A stretch of DNA of 64,000 nt from Gymnogyps californianus (taxonomy: Eukaryota; Chordata; Aves; Accipitriformes; Cathartidae): contig NC_059477.1 of NCBI RefSeq assembly GCF_018139145.2, positions 34,885,502-34,949,501 on the forward strand. Reading direction: 5' to 3'. The notes beneath the pieces were generated by a model that was not told the DNA's origin, made no database searches, and was given only the letters and a program-made list of their open reading frames with translations. The position numbers and the translations under genes were made by a program. The stretch's first letter is position 1. Every line of letters starts with the position of its first letter. Shown in pieces: positions 34,960 to 47,717 of this stretch.

Positions 34960-35335
34960 TCCTAGCCAGGCTAACAAGCTCTGCTCCCCATTTCCTCGCA
35001 GCCATGGGCCCTGGCCACAACCATCTCGGTAGCCTACTGACGGACTCTCATTGTCCTCCTTGAATCCCCAAACCGGTGTGGGTGATGCTCTGCCTTTACC
35101 AGAGATGGACAGAGCAACCTCCCTCAGTCTGCTGGCCACACTCCTAGAGCGGTCCAGCCTTGGTGACAATAAGCACACGCTGTTGTCTCCTCTTGGGTCC
35201 CAACCACAAATCCCTCGGCAGGACAGCTGGGCAGGCAGCTGGGGCCCAGCCCCTGCTGACCCAGGGGCTTGTCCTGACCCATGTGCAGAACCTGCATTTC
35301 TTCCCACTGAACAGGGAAGGGAATAATCAATAAAT
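34960..35335 (-). mobile_element. Old, degraded CR1-like fragment
   Basis: On the minus strand one frame reads MQVLHMGQDKPLGQQGLG, which lines up with the CR1 segment [18 protein letters not shown] at 5026-6708, followed by a possible SCPAE block. Further on, in another frame, RSVASRLREV lines up with CR1 RKSMASRSREV-like sequence. The spacing is about right for CR1. Frameshifts and the low similarity suggest an ancient copy. The GC content stands out from the flanks. Confidence 0.6.
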
Positions 35336-37837
35336 ACGTTGGCGTTGTGTGGGAAAGCGTCAATAAAATAAAGTCTGTGAATATATTTTTATCCTCTAGG
35401 CTTTGGCTGAATAGCTTACAGCTATTTGCTATAAGGTATGATAGTGAATTAATCCTTTACATTAACCTTGTGAGATAGGTATTGTTATTGCCAAGTTACA
35501 GAAGAGGGGAGGGGCAGAAGCATGAAAGAAGTGACTAGACATAGCATATCTAAGAAAAGCTGGAAGTAAACCCCAGGTTTTTTAACACCAAATTGCACTG
35601 CCCCCCATCTTTCCCATTTCCAGTTAGAATCAAATAAGATTTCGATTTCAAAGCAAGGCTTAGATAAACTGGCTGCTGGAAGTGTAAAACCAACCTTTCT
35701 AGATTCAAAAAGGTGATTTCAAACAAGAAGTACATAAATATCCGAACGACTTTTTTGATTTGGAAATGCGTGGATAATAAAAACATTGGTGAGGCTTGTA
35801 AGAGCATTATTTGAATTTATGTAAACTCAATTTCTTAAGTGTTTTCAGTTCCATTACAAAAGATTAATTAAAATCAATAAAAATCATTTAAATTCGTCAT
35901 ACAAAGTCAGAAGGGTCTGACTGTATATTTCAGTCTCTTTAAAAGCAGGTATATATGAAATGAGAATGTGGACATCTAGCATTTTTTCAGGCATTTAAAT
36001 ACTACTGGAAGAAGTAAGAAAAAGGACTGACTTAATTTCTTATAGTGTGTTTTAAAACAACCTGGTCAGCAGTGGCTGGGAACAGTGCAGAGCCAACACA
36101 GCTTGCTCACTATGGCTGAGAATGGGGAAAACAAGCAGTGGATGACCCCCACGCTGAGACTTTTAAAAGCCAATACACAGTTCCAGCAGAAAAATCTTTT
36201 CATCACGTATGGAAGCACAGCTCTACTCTAATAACTCAACAGCAACTTCTTTCATGTGTTATTTCACTTTTTCTCTGTCTTAGCCATTTCTACTTTGGAA
36301 AAGAAAAGACATTTTTCTGCCTGACAGGTCTAAATCCAGGCATGGGTTTTGAAAAATCAGCCTACATAATTTCTTAATATCATATTAATATCTTATATCT
36401 AAATATCACCAGTTACAAAGATTCTTCAGGTGTCCTAAGTTACAGTGGTTTGAACTGACTGCTTGCACACCATATCACTTTTTCAAGATTTGCAACAGGA
36501 GGGAAGTATTAGCTTTCCAGCTGGAACTTCAGGAGCTAGCAGTGTATGAATGCACACATATTTCATCTAACGTGTATATTGGCTTTCCAGGACTAATGAG
36601 AAAAAAACCCTGCAGTACAAAATCATGTTTGCCACTGAAGAAAACATAATGTAATTGTACACGTGGAACAGAAACACCAAGGGGGAAACAGTAATTGCAC
36701 CGAATACAACCACACGTTTAAAGGAAGACTGTCAGTCTTTTTGTGGCATTAACAGTGCACAGTAGATGGTAAATTTTTCCACAGAATAAAACTTTCAGGA
36801 GTAAATTTACAAATGTTATTGCTAGCTTTCTATCAGAATAACCTGAACAAAACTTGGGAATTACTACCAAGCACCTTTATAGAATCACTGCAAGCAGTAA
36901 ATGAAGGCGGAACATTGAATTTACTCAATCTTACATTAAGTTCCCAGATGCTCTAAAAATCAGAGAAACAGTTTTCTGTCTTCAGAGGCCCTGCACTGCA
37001 CACAATTTGGGGAGAGCTGAGAACCTGAATGTTACTTTTTACAGTTATAAATAACAGAAACCTCATTCCCTACCCATTTGTGTGGTTTCTCTGCGTAGCA
37101 GTGAATCTCTCCCATAATAGCAGTTGGTTATGACTTGTACAATATGTATTTCCAAAATGTTTCTGCCTTGAAAGATCTATAAAACTATATATGATAGTGT
37201 CCCGTTCCATTTAATTCTGAAAGACTCCCATTACCTATTTACTAATGACTCCACAATGAATTGGTTAGAAAGGTACTGAAAAAACTTGACCACTAAAAGC
37301 AGCTACTACTTTTATTAAAAAAACCTCCCAACCATTACAAACTCCAAAGATTTCCACTCTAGAAAGGCCTGTTCAAAGCTTATTCTTCACACCTGTATAT
37401 ATATTGATATATGGATATATATGGATTGACGACCAGTGTGATGACTGACTGCTACTCAAATCCAGAGTCAGAATGCAAGATTTACAGTCTACTTGGCTGA
37501 CAACTATATAATTTTTCTAAATTTTATAGCACGGACATTATACCTTAACAGCTAAAATGAAGATGAAACTAACTTTTTTCCAGGTTTAAATAGTTTTACT
37601 CTGTCTTCTGATACAGCAGCAAAACAGAATTTTAAACATGAATATTATTTCAATTAAACAGCAACAATATCTTTATCAAGGCCTCAAAAATCCGGCAAAG
37701 ATGCCCCTTAAGGCTCTCAAAAGAAATTCCACAAATTGAGCTACTGCTAGCCTTCAGTTTCAAGATGCAAAAAAGGTTTTAAGATACCAATATTCATTCA
37801 TTCGATTCTACTTTTATTTTCAATCTGCTGGGGAGGA

Positions 37838-37880
37838 AGAATGAATCTGAAAAATTTAGAGAGAATGAATCTGAAAAATC
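37838..37880. repeat. Imperfect 24-bp tandem duplication
   Basis: AGAATGAATCTGAAAAAT recurs 24 bp downstream, with a short divergent end. Confidence 0.85.
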
Positions 37881-38557
37881 TGGATTGAAACTATAACATC
37901 TGAACAACATTTTCAAGATTTTTTTTTTCTTGGGGATTTACACATTGCTTTCTCATTTCACTTCTTCATGCCTTCTGACATTCAAAGGACAATTTTAATG
38001 CTGTTTAAGAGAGTTAAGATGCTAATCTTGATGGCAAGGAATCTCTTTCAGATTTTATACTATCACTTAAATTAATGAAGGGTTAGCAAGCAGCAGGAGA
38101 TTTTATTATGTTTTTCAGCAGTGGCCCATCAACAGAAAGAAAATACTTCAAAAAGCACAAAATCATTCCTTTCACTAACATAATCAGTAAGCATTCCAGC
38201 TGACACAAATAATTGCAAGGCATAATTCACCATTAAATTATTCCTGCACTAAATTAGGGTACCTCGATTTCTGCAGAAGAGAGTTACGCCAGCTTAAAAT
38301 TCGTTGCAATGGTTGTGAATCAGTGCCCACTGTTAACATCCCGATTGTTTTGGGAACAATTACCATAAAATCTTTTGGGTTTTGTAGGAACTGCAAAAAC
38401 AACAACTACATGCAGAGGTGGTTTTTTTTAGCTAGAGGTAGCTTTACATTTGCCAAACCTTTTTACATCGTTCTCCGTCTGAAAATGCCCTGAGTGAAGA
38501 GAGGAAGTGGCACTTCCCTGGCCCTTAGACTGCAGCCAGATCTGGACTGTAGTAACT

Positions 38558-38590
38558 GTTGTTGTTGTTGTTGTTATTATTATTATTATT
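38558..38590. repeat. Trinucleotide repeat (GTT)n(ATT)n
   Basis: About five GTT units followed by about five ATT units. Confidence 0.88.
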
Positions 38591-39483
38591 GCCTCTATTA
38601 TATAACATTTTAGGGCTAGAAGATCATTAGTATGTGCACTGAAACCACAATGGGAATTTAATCAAGATGACTGCAATTCTACAAACTGGAATACACATAT
38701 GGGAAGGGATGAAAATTTTCTTGCCCTTAAACAAGTTTCAAGGCATCTCAAGTGAGGACAGGTAATCGGGAGTTCAGCTTAAGGTAGTAACTTTAGCAGG
38801 AGATTCACCGGTTGCAGCCAGACCTCATTTCTTCAGCCCCAAAATCAAAGGGACTGTTAAATTAGCTCAGTGGTTCTGAAGCAGTTTCTCCTGAAAAACA
38901 CAGCACAGCCCTTCTTAGTCTATGTGATCTGGTGGCATCGCATCTCACCTTCTGTCACCTCACTGCATCTGTCAACCGTGACGAGAAATGAAACTTTCTG
39001 TAACCTACTGGATTTGAAAAGTTCAGAATACTTCTCTCTAGACGAGGGAACACCCTGATTACATGTTCTGTGCATTTATAATACAATTCTATATTCTGCA
39101 ATCTCATTTCAGAAACTGAAAGCAACAAGTTGGCACACAGCAAGGAAAGGCTGGGAGTGAATGCAGTAACAACCTCAGAAACAGGGCAGTCTTCAGCCCC
39201 TTTGACCATAGCTTAGAATTCTTAATTTCATATATTTCAAGTAAATTGGAGCTTCTCAGGACATCAGACATGAGCAAATGTCAGATCCCTGTGATTTTTA
39301 AGAGGAGCATCAATCCAATACAGCTGTATTTTATTTTATCATCGTTATGTTCAGCCACAGGGACAGAGATCAAGTGCATTCCAGTCAAAGGTAAGTGTTG
39401 TGCTGATGTAAAAAGGCAACGATTAGCCTGAGAGACAGTCAGGTTAAATTAAACATGAGTTTCAAAACAATGAAATTATATAC

Positions 39484-39581
39484 CTTGATTTAAAGCTGTC
39501 AGGTGGCATCAGTTCCAGTGTATGTGCTGGTCCATACAGATTAACTACAAACAGCTTTATTGTTGGGTTTGTTTGACCTGC
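39484..39581 (-). CDS. DPP10: DPP10 coding exon (3rd in window), beta-propeller, 98 bp
   Basis: The acceptor is ttttcaaag|GCAGG and the donor is TCAAG|GTATAT. It enters in phase 0 and leaves with two bases of an Arg codon. It reads AGQTNPTIKLFVVNLYGPAH then TLELMPPDSFKS. The A-G-x-x-N-P-T-I-K start follows the KQYPYPK end of the previous exon, as in human DPP10 and the DPP4 sequence PKAGAVNPTVK. A second possible acceptor (gcag) three bases further in would break the reading frame continuity with AGQ and is less likely. Confidence 0.94.
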
Positions 39582-42500
39582 CTTTGAAAAAAAGAAAACA
39601 GGAGCTTTAGAGGTACTGAATCAGTGACAGCTAAATAGAATCACTCATTAACATAATTCAGTATCTTTATAATAAGAAGAAATTATTACAATTTAAAAAT
39701 CTTAAATGTAAAAAAAAAAATTCACAGACATATGAATTACATAGTTAAAAAAATGAAGTATTAATTGAGTAATTCTCTCACTGTCCTTTTCTGATGGTAG
39801 ACCTTCCTGTGCAGAGCAAGGGACCGACACTAGAAGTGGTTTGGCCCAGTTCACTGAAGTCAGCTGCAAAAACACAGCCAGTTCCTAGACCAGGAGTTAA
39901 ATCCAGCCTCCAGCAAAGTCTTTTCCAGACACTATTGCTTCTTCTTCCAAAAAGCTCTCCTATATCTGGGATAACATTCCTCCTCTTCCTCCTCTTTCTT
40001 TACCGTTTTCCCCCAGTCTTCCTTCCCTGGCTGCTGAGATGGAAACCTCTATTTTTGGCCCTGTTCATGACCCAGCCGCTTTGGCAGGCCAGCTCTAAGA
40101 GAAACAAAATGCTTCTTGTTGCTAAAGGGGAATAAAATGGCAGTTTGATATATAACCACTGGGAAGAGTCTGATAAATCCTGAGGATCTACAGGAAGCCA
40201 GGATTTGTCCTTCTCCCGGTAACATGGCTCGTTACTAAGGGAGGTTCCTGAGATGAAGAGAAAGGACTGGAGATAGAAGGCAAGGCTCTGCAGGGCTGGC
40301 TACCAGTCCCACATCCCTGTCCTAGCCATATCATAGTCAAGCTTCTTTTTCATGTAAGTCACAGGAGTCACACAACACTACATAGCATCCTTGGGATATG
40401 GGGGATGAAAAGTGTGTCTCTCAATGAGGCTGACTCCCGTTTAATATTGGAAGGACAAGGTAAAATCACCGATTCTACAGATTTAATCATAATAAACCAC
40501 AAAGTTGTATATCTGGCTCTTCACAGGGTATTTAGAAATGCAAAATACCTTGGCTGAAATACACCCACAAATTCCCTTTAGAAATTGGACTTATCTCAAA
40601 ATATAGTCCGAATGCTGTATCCACTCATTTCTGAGTGGTATGGGGAACAAGAAAGTGGTATTTGTGTATTTTTACCAGTGCTAAAAAAAAGTTTTGAAAG
40701 TGGATTTAATTAGACTCCTGGAATTTTTTTTTTTTTTCCATAAAAACTTTCACATTTGCCTCAAAAGAAATGTGGTCCTTCAAAGGCATCCTTTGCATGA
40801 ACACAGCTTACACAAATGCAAAACTTTGGAAGAAAACCACTATGAGATCAAGTCCTTAGGACACAACTGCAGTCTCCTTATAGCCTTTGAACCTTACATT
40901 GACTGCATAGTGGTATCCAAGTACTCTCACTGGGAGGGCTGCCATGAGTAATTACTATCCAGCATGGGTACGAGCTGTAGAGAGACACTCTAAAGCACAC
41001 CATCACAGCGGGCATGGCCAGATCTGTGCTAGCCCCTGAACACGAAGCGCAGAAGTACAGCACTACCTCAGCTCCGCCATCACCAGCCCTGCTCCGGACG
41101 CAGCAGAGGGGTCTGTGGCACGGCACTGCCCAGCGCGGGCTGCCAGCCTGAGCTGGTCTCCGTCAGGGCTGTACTGCCCCAACATACTGTCTCTGCCACA
41201 AATATCCACGGGGTGCGCTACTCTGCTGCGTGGATACGTCTGAGCTACAGCTCTACAGCAGTGGCTTCTAGCTCGATACAAGGTCAGTCCCTACGGCTGG
41301 GGAGGTGCTGGGGTCAGTGGGGCGAACACCGAGCGCTCCCACAGCCTGCAGTGGACTCGGGAAGCTGAAGGTAGCTTTTCTTCCTGAGTAGAAAACTCTT
41401 ACATCCACATTTCTCCCTTGACAGTGAATTGCCTCAACTCCTCTACCACTCAGGGTCTCCTCACGACAATTTAAACAGCATAAATTTTGTATGATACCCA
41501 AAACATTTGTTCAGTAGTGCAAGAACTCTTTACATTGAAATCCTACTTTGTTCTCAATGTATTTAACAAAATTTAAACTTCCTTTTTCATGTTTTTTTTT
41601 GAAGAATACCGTCTGTGCGTATGACATACACAGATGCACGTGTTCCAGTATTCACAAACACATGTGAGTTTCGTTTTATTTTTTAATTATAGATATAATT
41701 TTCTCCAATGGTTTCATTCTATAATAAAGACCAAACTTTTTTTTTCATCTCTGTTGCTATACCACAAGCTTCATTACCAATTAATGATGTTTAATGGGTA
41801 GCTAAATTGGCATTAAATGGAGACATTAAATAAAGATAATGTTTTTTCATTAATGAGATTACTGAAGTAGTATTGTGTATCACTTTTATGCTGAATTGCT
41901 AATAAAATGGAATTACTCATTTCTTGTTTACAAAGCTGACTTTTAAAAATATTCCTTATTTTTTTCTTTGCTCTGTCACTCAAGGCCTTTTGCCAATGCA
42001 AGTATGTAAGCTACTTCTGAAATACTGTTACTTCATTATTTTAGAGTATTATTTCATAGCACAAATACATTATATTCATATCATGCATATTATTGTTTCA
42101 TAGTACCTTGTACAGTCTAACTGTCCACCCACCACGAATAAAGGGTCATCACCAAAAAATGGTGGCAGGAATAGGGTAACTAATATTTTCTAAAGCCCTC
42201 AATGAACTTCCCTTGAAATGTCAAAGGAGTACCACATACATGGACCTACACATCCTGTCAGAAAGGAACTCAGACACTTTGAAATTGCACGCAAGGGATG
42301 GATAAACTGATAAGTTGGAAGATAACACCGGTGCTGGAGCTCAGCACAAAAACGATGGCTAGGGAGGCACCTAATCAAGAAATCCCCAGAAAATGAGGAG
42401 CGATTTCAGACATTACCCCTGTCTGGGCTGTTCTTTCACTTTCCAACACGAATCTAAAAACCCTTCTCTAAATCTTCTGAAACTCAGTGATAGCTCTATT

Positions 42501-42986
42501 TTTTATTTTTTTTTTCCTCATTTTGATGGCCAGAAAAAGATTTTACTGTGGCTTATCTTATTCAAGGCCAGTCTGTCACATTTATTAATAACAGCATAAT
42601 TTACTGAGATCTATATAACTGCAACGGAACATGCCCTGCGCTTTGCACACAGTGTCTATGACGCCAGTGCAGTTCTGACTATCTTTTTTTTTGTGCAGTC
42701 CTTCAAACATACTACTTTCTCTCACAAGTGGTGGATTGATTTTACCAAGCCATATATCAATGATGAAATTACTACGAATCAGTTTGTCTGCTGCTCCCTC
42801 ACCCGATAGTTTCCTTCCAGCAAAAGGTGTTACAGTCTACTGAAAAAAAATGTAGTTAATATTTCCTGAAAAGCAACAGGAACAAAATCAGCTTCTGTTA
42901 CTGTCTAGAAACACTTCTTCCATACAGTTGAATACTATCACTGAACAAGGAAGAGGAGGTGGGGGCTGCACTCACACACATCTTAC
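39582..42986 (-). other. DPP10: DPP10 intron (3.4 kb) with a GC-rich patch
   Basis: Mostly AT-rich, but 40990-41360 is GC-rich (see separate entry). No transposon was recognised. Confidence 0.92.
40990..41360. other. GC-rich patch of unknown origin in an intron
   Basis: About 370 bp of much higher GC than its surroundings, with scattered CpG (for example cgaagcgcag, cagcgcgggctg, ggtgcgctac, ctcgatac). I could not match it to CR1, to either LTR family or to a gene. Open frames across it on the minus strand are a consequence of composition. It could be a decayed repeat, a retroposed fragment or a regulatory element. Confidence 0.5.
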
Positions 42987-43141
42987 CTTAGGATATGGAT
43001 ACTGCTTTCCTTTCGGATATAGACCTCCAGTAAACCGGGGGATAACCATGTTCGGTACCAGAGAGTCATTTATGGTCAGGAACGCCAGCCTTTCACCGTC
43101 TGGAGACCACCAGTGGGCAACATGAGAATGAAGAAGTTCCT
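42987..43141 (-). CDS. DPP10: DPP10 coding exon (2nd in window), beta-propeller, 155 bp
   Basis: The acceptor is gttttgcag|AGG and the donor is CCTAAG|GTAAGA. It enters in phase 1, completing a Glu codon, and leaves in phase 0. It reads [40 protein letters not shown] and [12 protein letters not shown]. The Glu residues complete the EEE motif that corresponds to DPP4 Glu205/Glu206, kept here although DPP10 is not a peptidase. N-D-S is a possible N-glycosylation site. HWWSPDG is a propeller-blade motif found throughout the family. Confidence 0.96.
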
Positions 43142-46100
43142 CTGCAAAACCAGATTTCCTTAGGGTCCATAAAAATAACTATCACATAGTTTCCAGCTCA
43201 TTCAGTTGGCACTGATTTGTTCTTTCTGTGCCTACTTGAAATGCATCTCTTGTAATTTCAGTAATTTCCCATTATCCTGGGTTGAATGTTTGGATAACAA
43301 GGCATATCAAAAGACCAAACTTTAACCATTTTCCTCAAATGAATACTTTCATTGACGTCAATAGATCATCTAAACGTGAAAGATGATTGTAACTGCCATA
43401 TGTTTAGTTCTATTGCATTCCATTAGATGTGTTTAATTAATTTTTAAATGATTTGGACCATTTTAATAGACAGGTTTTTTAGGATTGTCAATCTTCTTTT
43501 TTTTTCTTTTAATATAAAACTTTAGTATATCCCATTTCTCTGAGCTGTGGCACCTGGTAACATGCAGATCCTCACACAGTGATATTTTTGTAATCATTTT
43601 TGGAGTGCAATATTTTGACTTTCTTTTCTCAGTCTAATGGTCAGCTTTAATTCTTAGAAAGTTCAGTTTTTCTGCAATGTAACTTTTTGAATATCCAAAC
43701 AAAACTTTTTATTTTTATCCAAATTTTATTTGATTTCCACATGAAAGTAATTCTTCAAAATGTCATGCAATGTTTTCTTGCATTTATTGTCACTGTATTT
43801 CATATTCAAAAGAAACAAAACAGAAACAACCATCGAAGCAGCACCCAAACTCCTGGAATCCCAGTAAAGCAGCTCCTGACCAATTCCAAATTCACCCTGT
43901 ACAGGTCTTCTGTCTTCCACTTGTGAAAAGACTTAGATTTTTTTCATTATGTATTTGATATGTTGACTTGTGTGGTGAGCATTTTGTATTTAAATTTGAA
44001 GAATTTGGCTGGAAAACTAATTGAGAATAGTATACTAATGGGAACAAAGGCCTGACTGCATACCTAATTTAAGAGCCTACCTACAAAACTACTTAAATTG
44101 TCAATGGAGACTCTCCAAGATGTTAATCAGATTCTGAAAGTTTTAAAGCGGCTTAATGGGTTGAATTATCTAAGGTTAGGTGCAATGAAGCTGGGACCTA
44201 TATTCAAAGTCATATATTCTGGGTCATGCTTCTTTCCCTGGCTGGATAACTAAAACCTTTTACACAGGAGAACAGCAGAGGATGAATGGTGAGTATCAGA
44301 TAGCAAAAATCACAACTGTGTTTGTTTTAAAATATTACTGTTCGCATTCAAACAAGGTTATTCACACAAAGAAAAGCTATCGCCAAATGCTTTGTAAGGT
44401 AAAATGCTAATAACAAACTCATGCAAATGATAAAAGAAAACAAATGAGGTCAAAAGGAGGAGCAGTTCTAAATTCAACTGAAAATCTCTTAACTTCATCT
44501 GGACAATATTCAGCCTGCTCAGCTTCTGATGCTATTAAAAACACTACTGAAAGTAGGGGACTGCTTGAAGTTAAACAGTGGTTAATGGGAAAGCAGCAGC
44601 ATATCCATTCATGCCAACAGACATGAACTGTGGTTCTCCAACGTGTACAGACAGAATTCTCTTTTACCCTGACTTTAATTATGTATATTGTGGACAAGAG
44701 CCCACTGCCTGCCCGCATCCCTGGGAACCCAAAGAGTTCTCTGTAAGTCAGGAAATGCAACAGCAATTTGGGCCAGGGATTAAAAAACTTGGAAAAGAAT
44801 GGTCAAAATCATTTAAGGAAGGCTTTAGGACATGCATCAGGAGGAAGGCTTTGGGATGCGTATCACCTCCCACACCATTTCAGAAACTTTCTAGTCCCAG
44901 ATGAGACACCTTTTGCTTTTCCTTCTCATGACAAAGGTATGTGTATAGCTGTAGAGACAGGGAATAAGAAGAACAAACTGGGGCGGTAACTGATGTGGAG
45001 GTATAAGATATTCGGATAAATACGCCTGGCTTCCTTTTCAAAAAAGACGAAGCAGGCTCGTGGCCTTTTTGAAAATCAGCTAGGTATGAGACTTATGTAT
45101 CTATGCATTCACAGGCAAAAATCACCCACAGCACATATGAAGAGATCTGTATTTTGTTGTCAGCTAAAGAAGTTCTGTGAAGCTTTAAAGCCTTTCAGTC
45201 CTCAAAAAATAATTAATAAATGTGTCTGAAGGAATGATGGGCACACACAGAGAAGCAGGAGCATAACCTCAGACAAGCATCATTGCCATTATTGTGCTAG
45301 CTGCTCCTGTTCTTTCCAAGTTACTCCATTCTCTTTTTTCTGTTCATCATGAAATATTTGCAGCTTAAAGGAACAGTCATTTGCCTTATCAACAGCTTTG
45401 TTGATCTTTAAAACAAATGAAGTCACAAAAAATCCACATCAACCTCTTTCAGACACTGTTTCTGAGATACGTAGGTAAGCTGAAATATAAATAAAAAAAG
45501 CATACTGGCATTTTTCAAATAAAAGAGATTAGTTTTGATTTTCTTTAGTTCTTAAATGTAGATCCATGAATGCAGAGGCCCAAATCATATAAAAATCCCC
45601 ACACTTCTTTCATTAAAATATGTCTTAAACTTCTATCTGTATAATTCTTAGACGGGGTCTACTCCATCCCTTCCAGACAGCTCAAATACAATGCCTGGTA
45701 AATACCAGAACCGATCAGTTGCATTAGGTAACCTTTTGTGGTCCCTTCCAGCCTGAATTATCCTTATGATCCTTTGCAGACTAGGACGGAATGTTTTTTA
45801 AAGAATCTCATAGTACATTTTGTTCTGTGGAGTAGAGCTGTATAGCAATCCTTCATTATATGTCGTCCACTGCAGCTCCATGCTGTACCCAGCTGCACTC
45901 CAAAGAGACAAGAAACACAGGCTGCCCTCTTCTGAACAGGGGTCCTCAAAATGCTTGCAGAATTGGAGCCAGAATTGCCTTGCTGCATCCATGACTGTGA
46001 CTCTTACTAACTTCACTCTGTTTTAGCAAAAACTTGATATCCTATGTCAACTTCAATGAGCTATATATGCTTAAATTCTTCAATTTGCATGCAGTCATGT

Positions 46101-47596
46101 TAGAGTTGAAGAATATGAAGTGCATATAAAACTATATTCCATTCCAAAGATGTCCTTTGTCCTTAAGTTTTGAAATATGCCACCACATTAAAACATTTCA
46201 AAACATTAACAGAAACCTTGGAAGTGGGTAATTATCAGACACAGCATTTCTATGGCTAAGGGATGCAAACTACCATTCTAACTTCAGAGTTTACTTGGGC
46301 AGAGATTTTAAAAAATCCTGATGTGAGCTATCTGCTCATAACTACTGAAATGCCAAGAGGTATGGATAGACCATTTCTAAGGGTCACAATGAATGAAGCC
46401 CCTTGCTGTATGGCCTAACACCATTCCTAAAAAACACTCTGCCCTGCAAAACTCTACATCCAAGAAGTTCTATAGTTCAGGTAATGGAGTATTTAACACT
46501 GAGCTATTTATCTATAAAATTCATGACTCCCATAGAAAGAAAAACTGAAATGTGTATTAATTTTAAGCTCTTGTACCAAGCTGGATAATCTGCTCCCTTT
46601 TTTTTTTTATTTATTATTATGTTAAAAGCTTTTTGGGTGCAGAGAGAAATATTCTGTGGTACTATGCAGAAGACTGCTTCAGAAGCCAGAGGATATCACA
46701 GACTGAGCTGTCCTCCACTCCCTTTTGGCACTGCTTGCCAGCAACAGGAAGTTTTCCAGGAGTCTAGCCCAGGTTGATTCAAGCAAAAGTAGCAGCCGCT
46801 GTTAAGTAACACTATGACACTTGTAGATCTTGTCAAAACACTCAAATTGGATTCAAGCATGTCGTTGAAGTCAAGCACAATGTTCCTGCCCGGCTTGAGG
46901 GGTTGGAGTCCCTCGTGAGTCATGCTAACACACAGCACACCAACCACCACCAAGGCTGAAGGAGAGACACTGATAAAAAAACCAGTGAGGCATCAGGCAG
47001 TATCATCTTTGATCACCTTTCGCTATGTATCCAGCAGTAAAAGAGAAAACGTAGCCAATTCTGCTTCTATGCTGCGATTCTTCTGTGCCTTCTTCTATTA
47101 GGATGTTTTAACTGTAAATAGATCGGCACTGTTGTTCACACGCGCAACAAACTGAGTCCCTTTTCGCTTGTGTTGTAAACCCAGAATAGCTCCAGAGGTA
47201 TGAATGGAGTTATTCTAGATAAGCAAAACATACAGGGTGTTTAGTTTTATTTGAAGAGCTCTGTATGAAATGCCAGCCCCACTGAAGTTGGTAGTAAAAG
47301 CCCACATCAAGATTTCACTACTATAGCATTTTTTACATACTACCTAGTGTTAATAATACATTTGATACATTCTGGTTGAAAACAAATTCCTCTTTCTCAG
47401 AAAATACTGTTTTATGCAAAACAGCAGTCAATACAAAGTATGAATAGATACAAAGGCAATCTTGCAAGAAAATGAGAAGGCAAAGAAGCAAAAACAACCT
47501 TAGATAGCATTTTCTGAAATGAACACATTTGTGCTGTTGGGTCTGTACAAGAACCTCTCATCTGTTTTAATAAACAGAAATATTTGTCCGGCTTAC
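43142..47596 (-). other. DPP10: DPP10 intron (4.5 kb)
   Basis: No repeat element was recognised. Open frames of 100-115 codons around 44419-44904 overlap on both strands and have no domain. Confidence 0.92.
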
Positions 47597-47717
47597 CTTC
47601 ATATAACCAGTCTGCAATTCCATTAAAAATAATTCCTTCTTTTCCCGAAGATGTCAGGCGCAATGAGCTACTCTTTACATCAGGCTGATAGTAGATGTTG
47701 TTTTCAAAAATATAAAT
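47597..47717 (-). CDS. DPP10: DPP10 coding exon (1st in window), beta-propeller, 121 bp
   Basis: The acceptor is a pyrimidine-rich tract ending in cctcatccag and the donor is GAAG|GTAAGC. The exon starts in phase 0 and ends one base into a codon. It reads [20 protein letters not shown] and then [20 protein letters not shown]. The length and boundaries match the DPP4 exon that reads AYVWNNDIY...DWVYE. The last residues are the start of the Tyr-Glu-Glu-Glu segment. In DPP4 its Glu pair holds the substrate N-terminus, and the motif is completed in the next exon. The exon sits after an upstream intron of more than 16 kb. Confidence 0.96.

Larger units (their letters stand above)
29398..39483 (-). 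other. DPP10: DPP10 intron (10.1 kb), the largest internal one here
   Basis: It contains a CR1 3' end (30648-31506), an old CR1 remnant (about 34960-35335), two short tandem duplications and two simple repeats. The rest is AT-rich with nothing recognised. Confidence 0.93.
10881..47717 (-). other. DPP10: DPP10 gene, central 12 coding exons (gene-level entry)
   Basis: This is the central part of DPP10, a type II membrane glycoprotein of the DPP4 (S9B) family that lacks peptidase activity. It assembles with Kv4 channels and modifies their trafficking and gating. Twelve exons read in order on the minus strand, all with GT donors and AG acceptors, and their phases join without a stop over 1124 nt. 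The product starts [16 protein letters not shown] and ends DRNQYALLLI. Features shared with the family are the DWLYEEELL motif that corresponds to the DPP4 double-Glu loop, [46 protein letters not shown] and ELPLQLSLPKDF. The wording is that of DPP10, not DPP6 (for example [17 protein letters not shown]). Human DPP10 is about 800 residues, so about half is here, mostly beta-propeller. The active-site position that is changed in DPP10 lies in exons outside the window. I could not find the flanking exons, so the gene is partial at both ends. Confidence 0.96.

Noticed and set aside
44419..44904. Open frames of 60-115 codons on both strands
   Set aside because: Antisense to each other in an intron, without domain, signal peptide or codon pattern that I can recognise.
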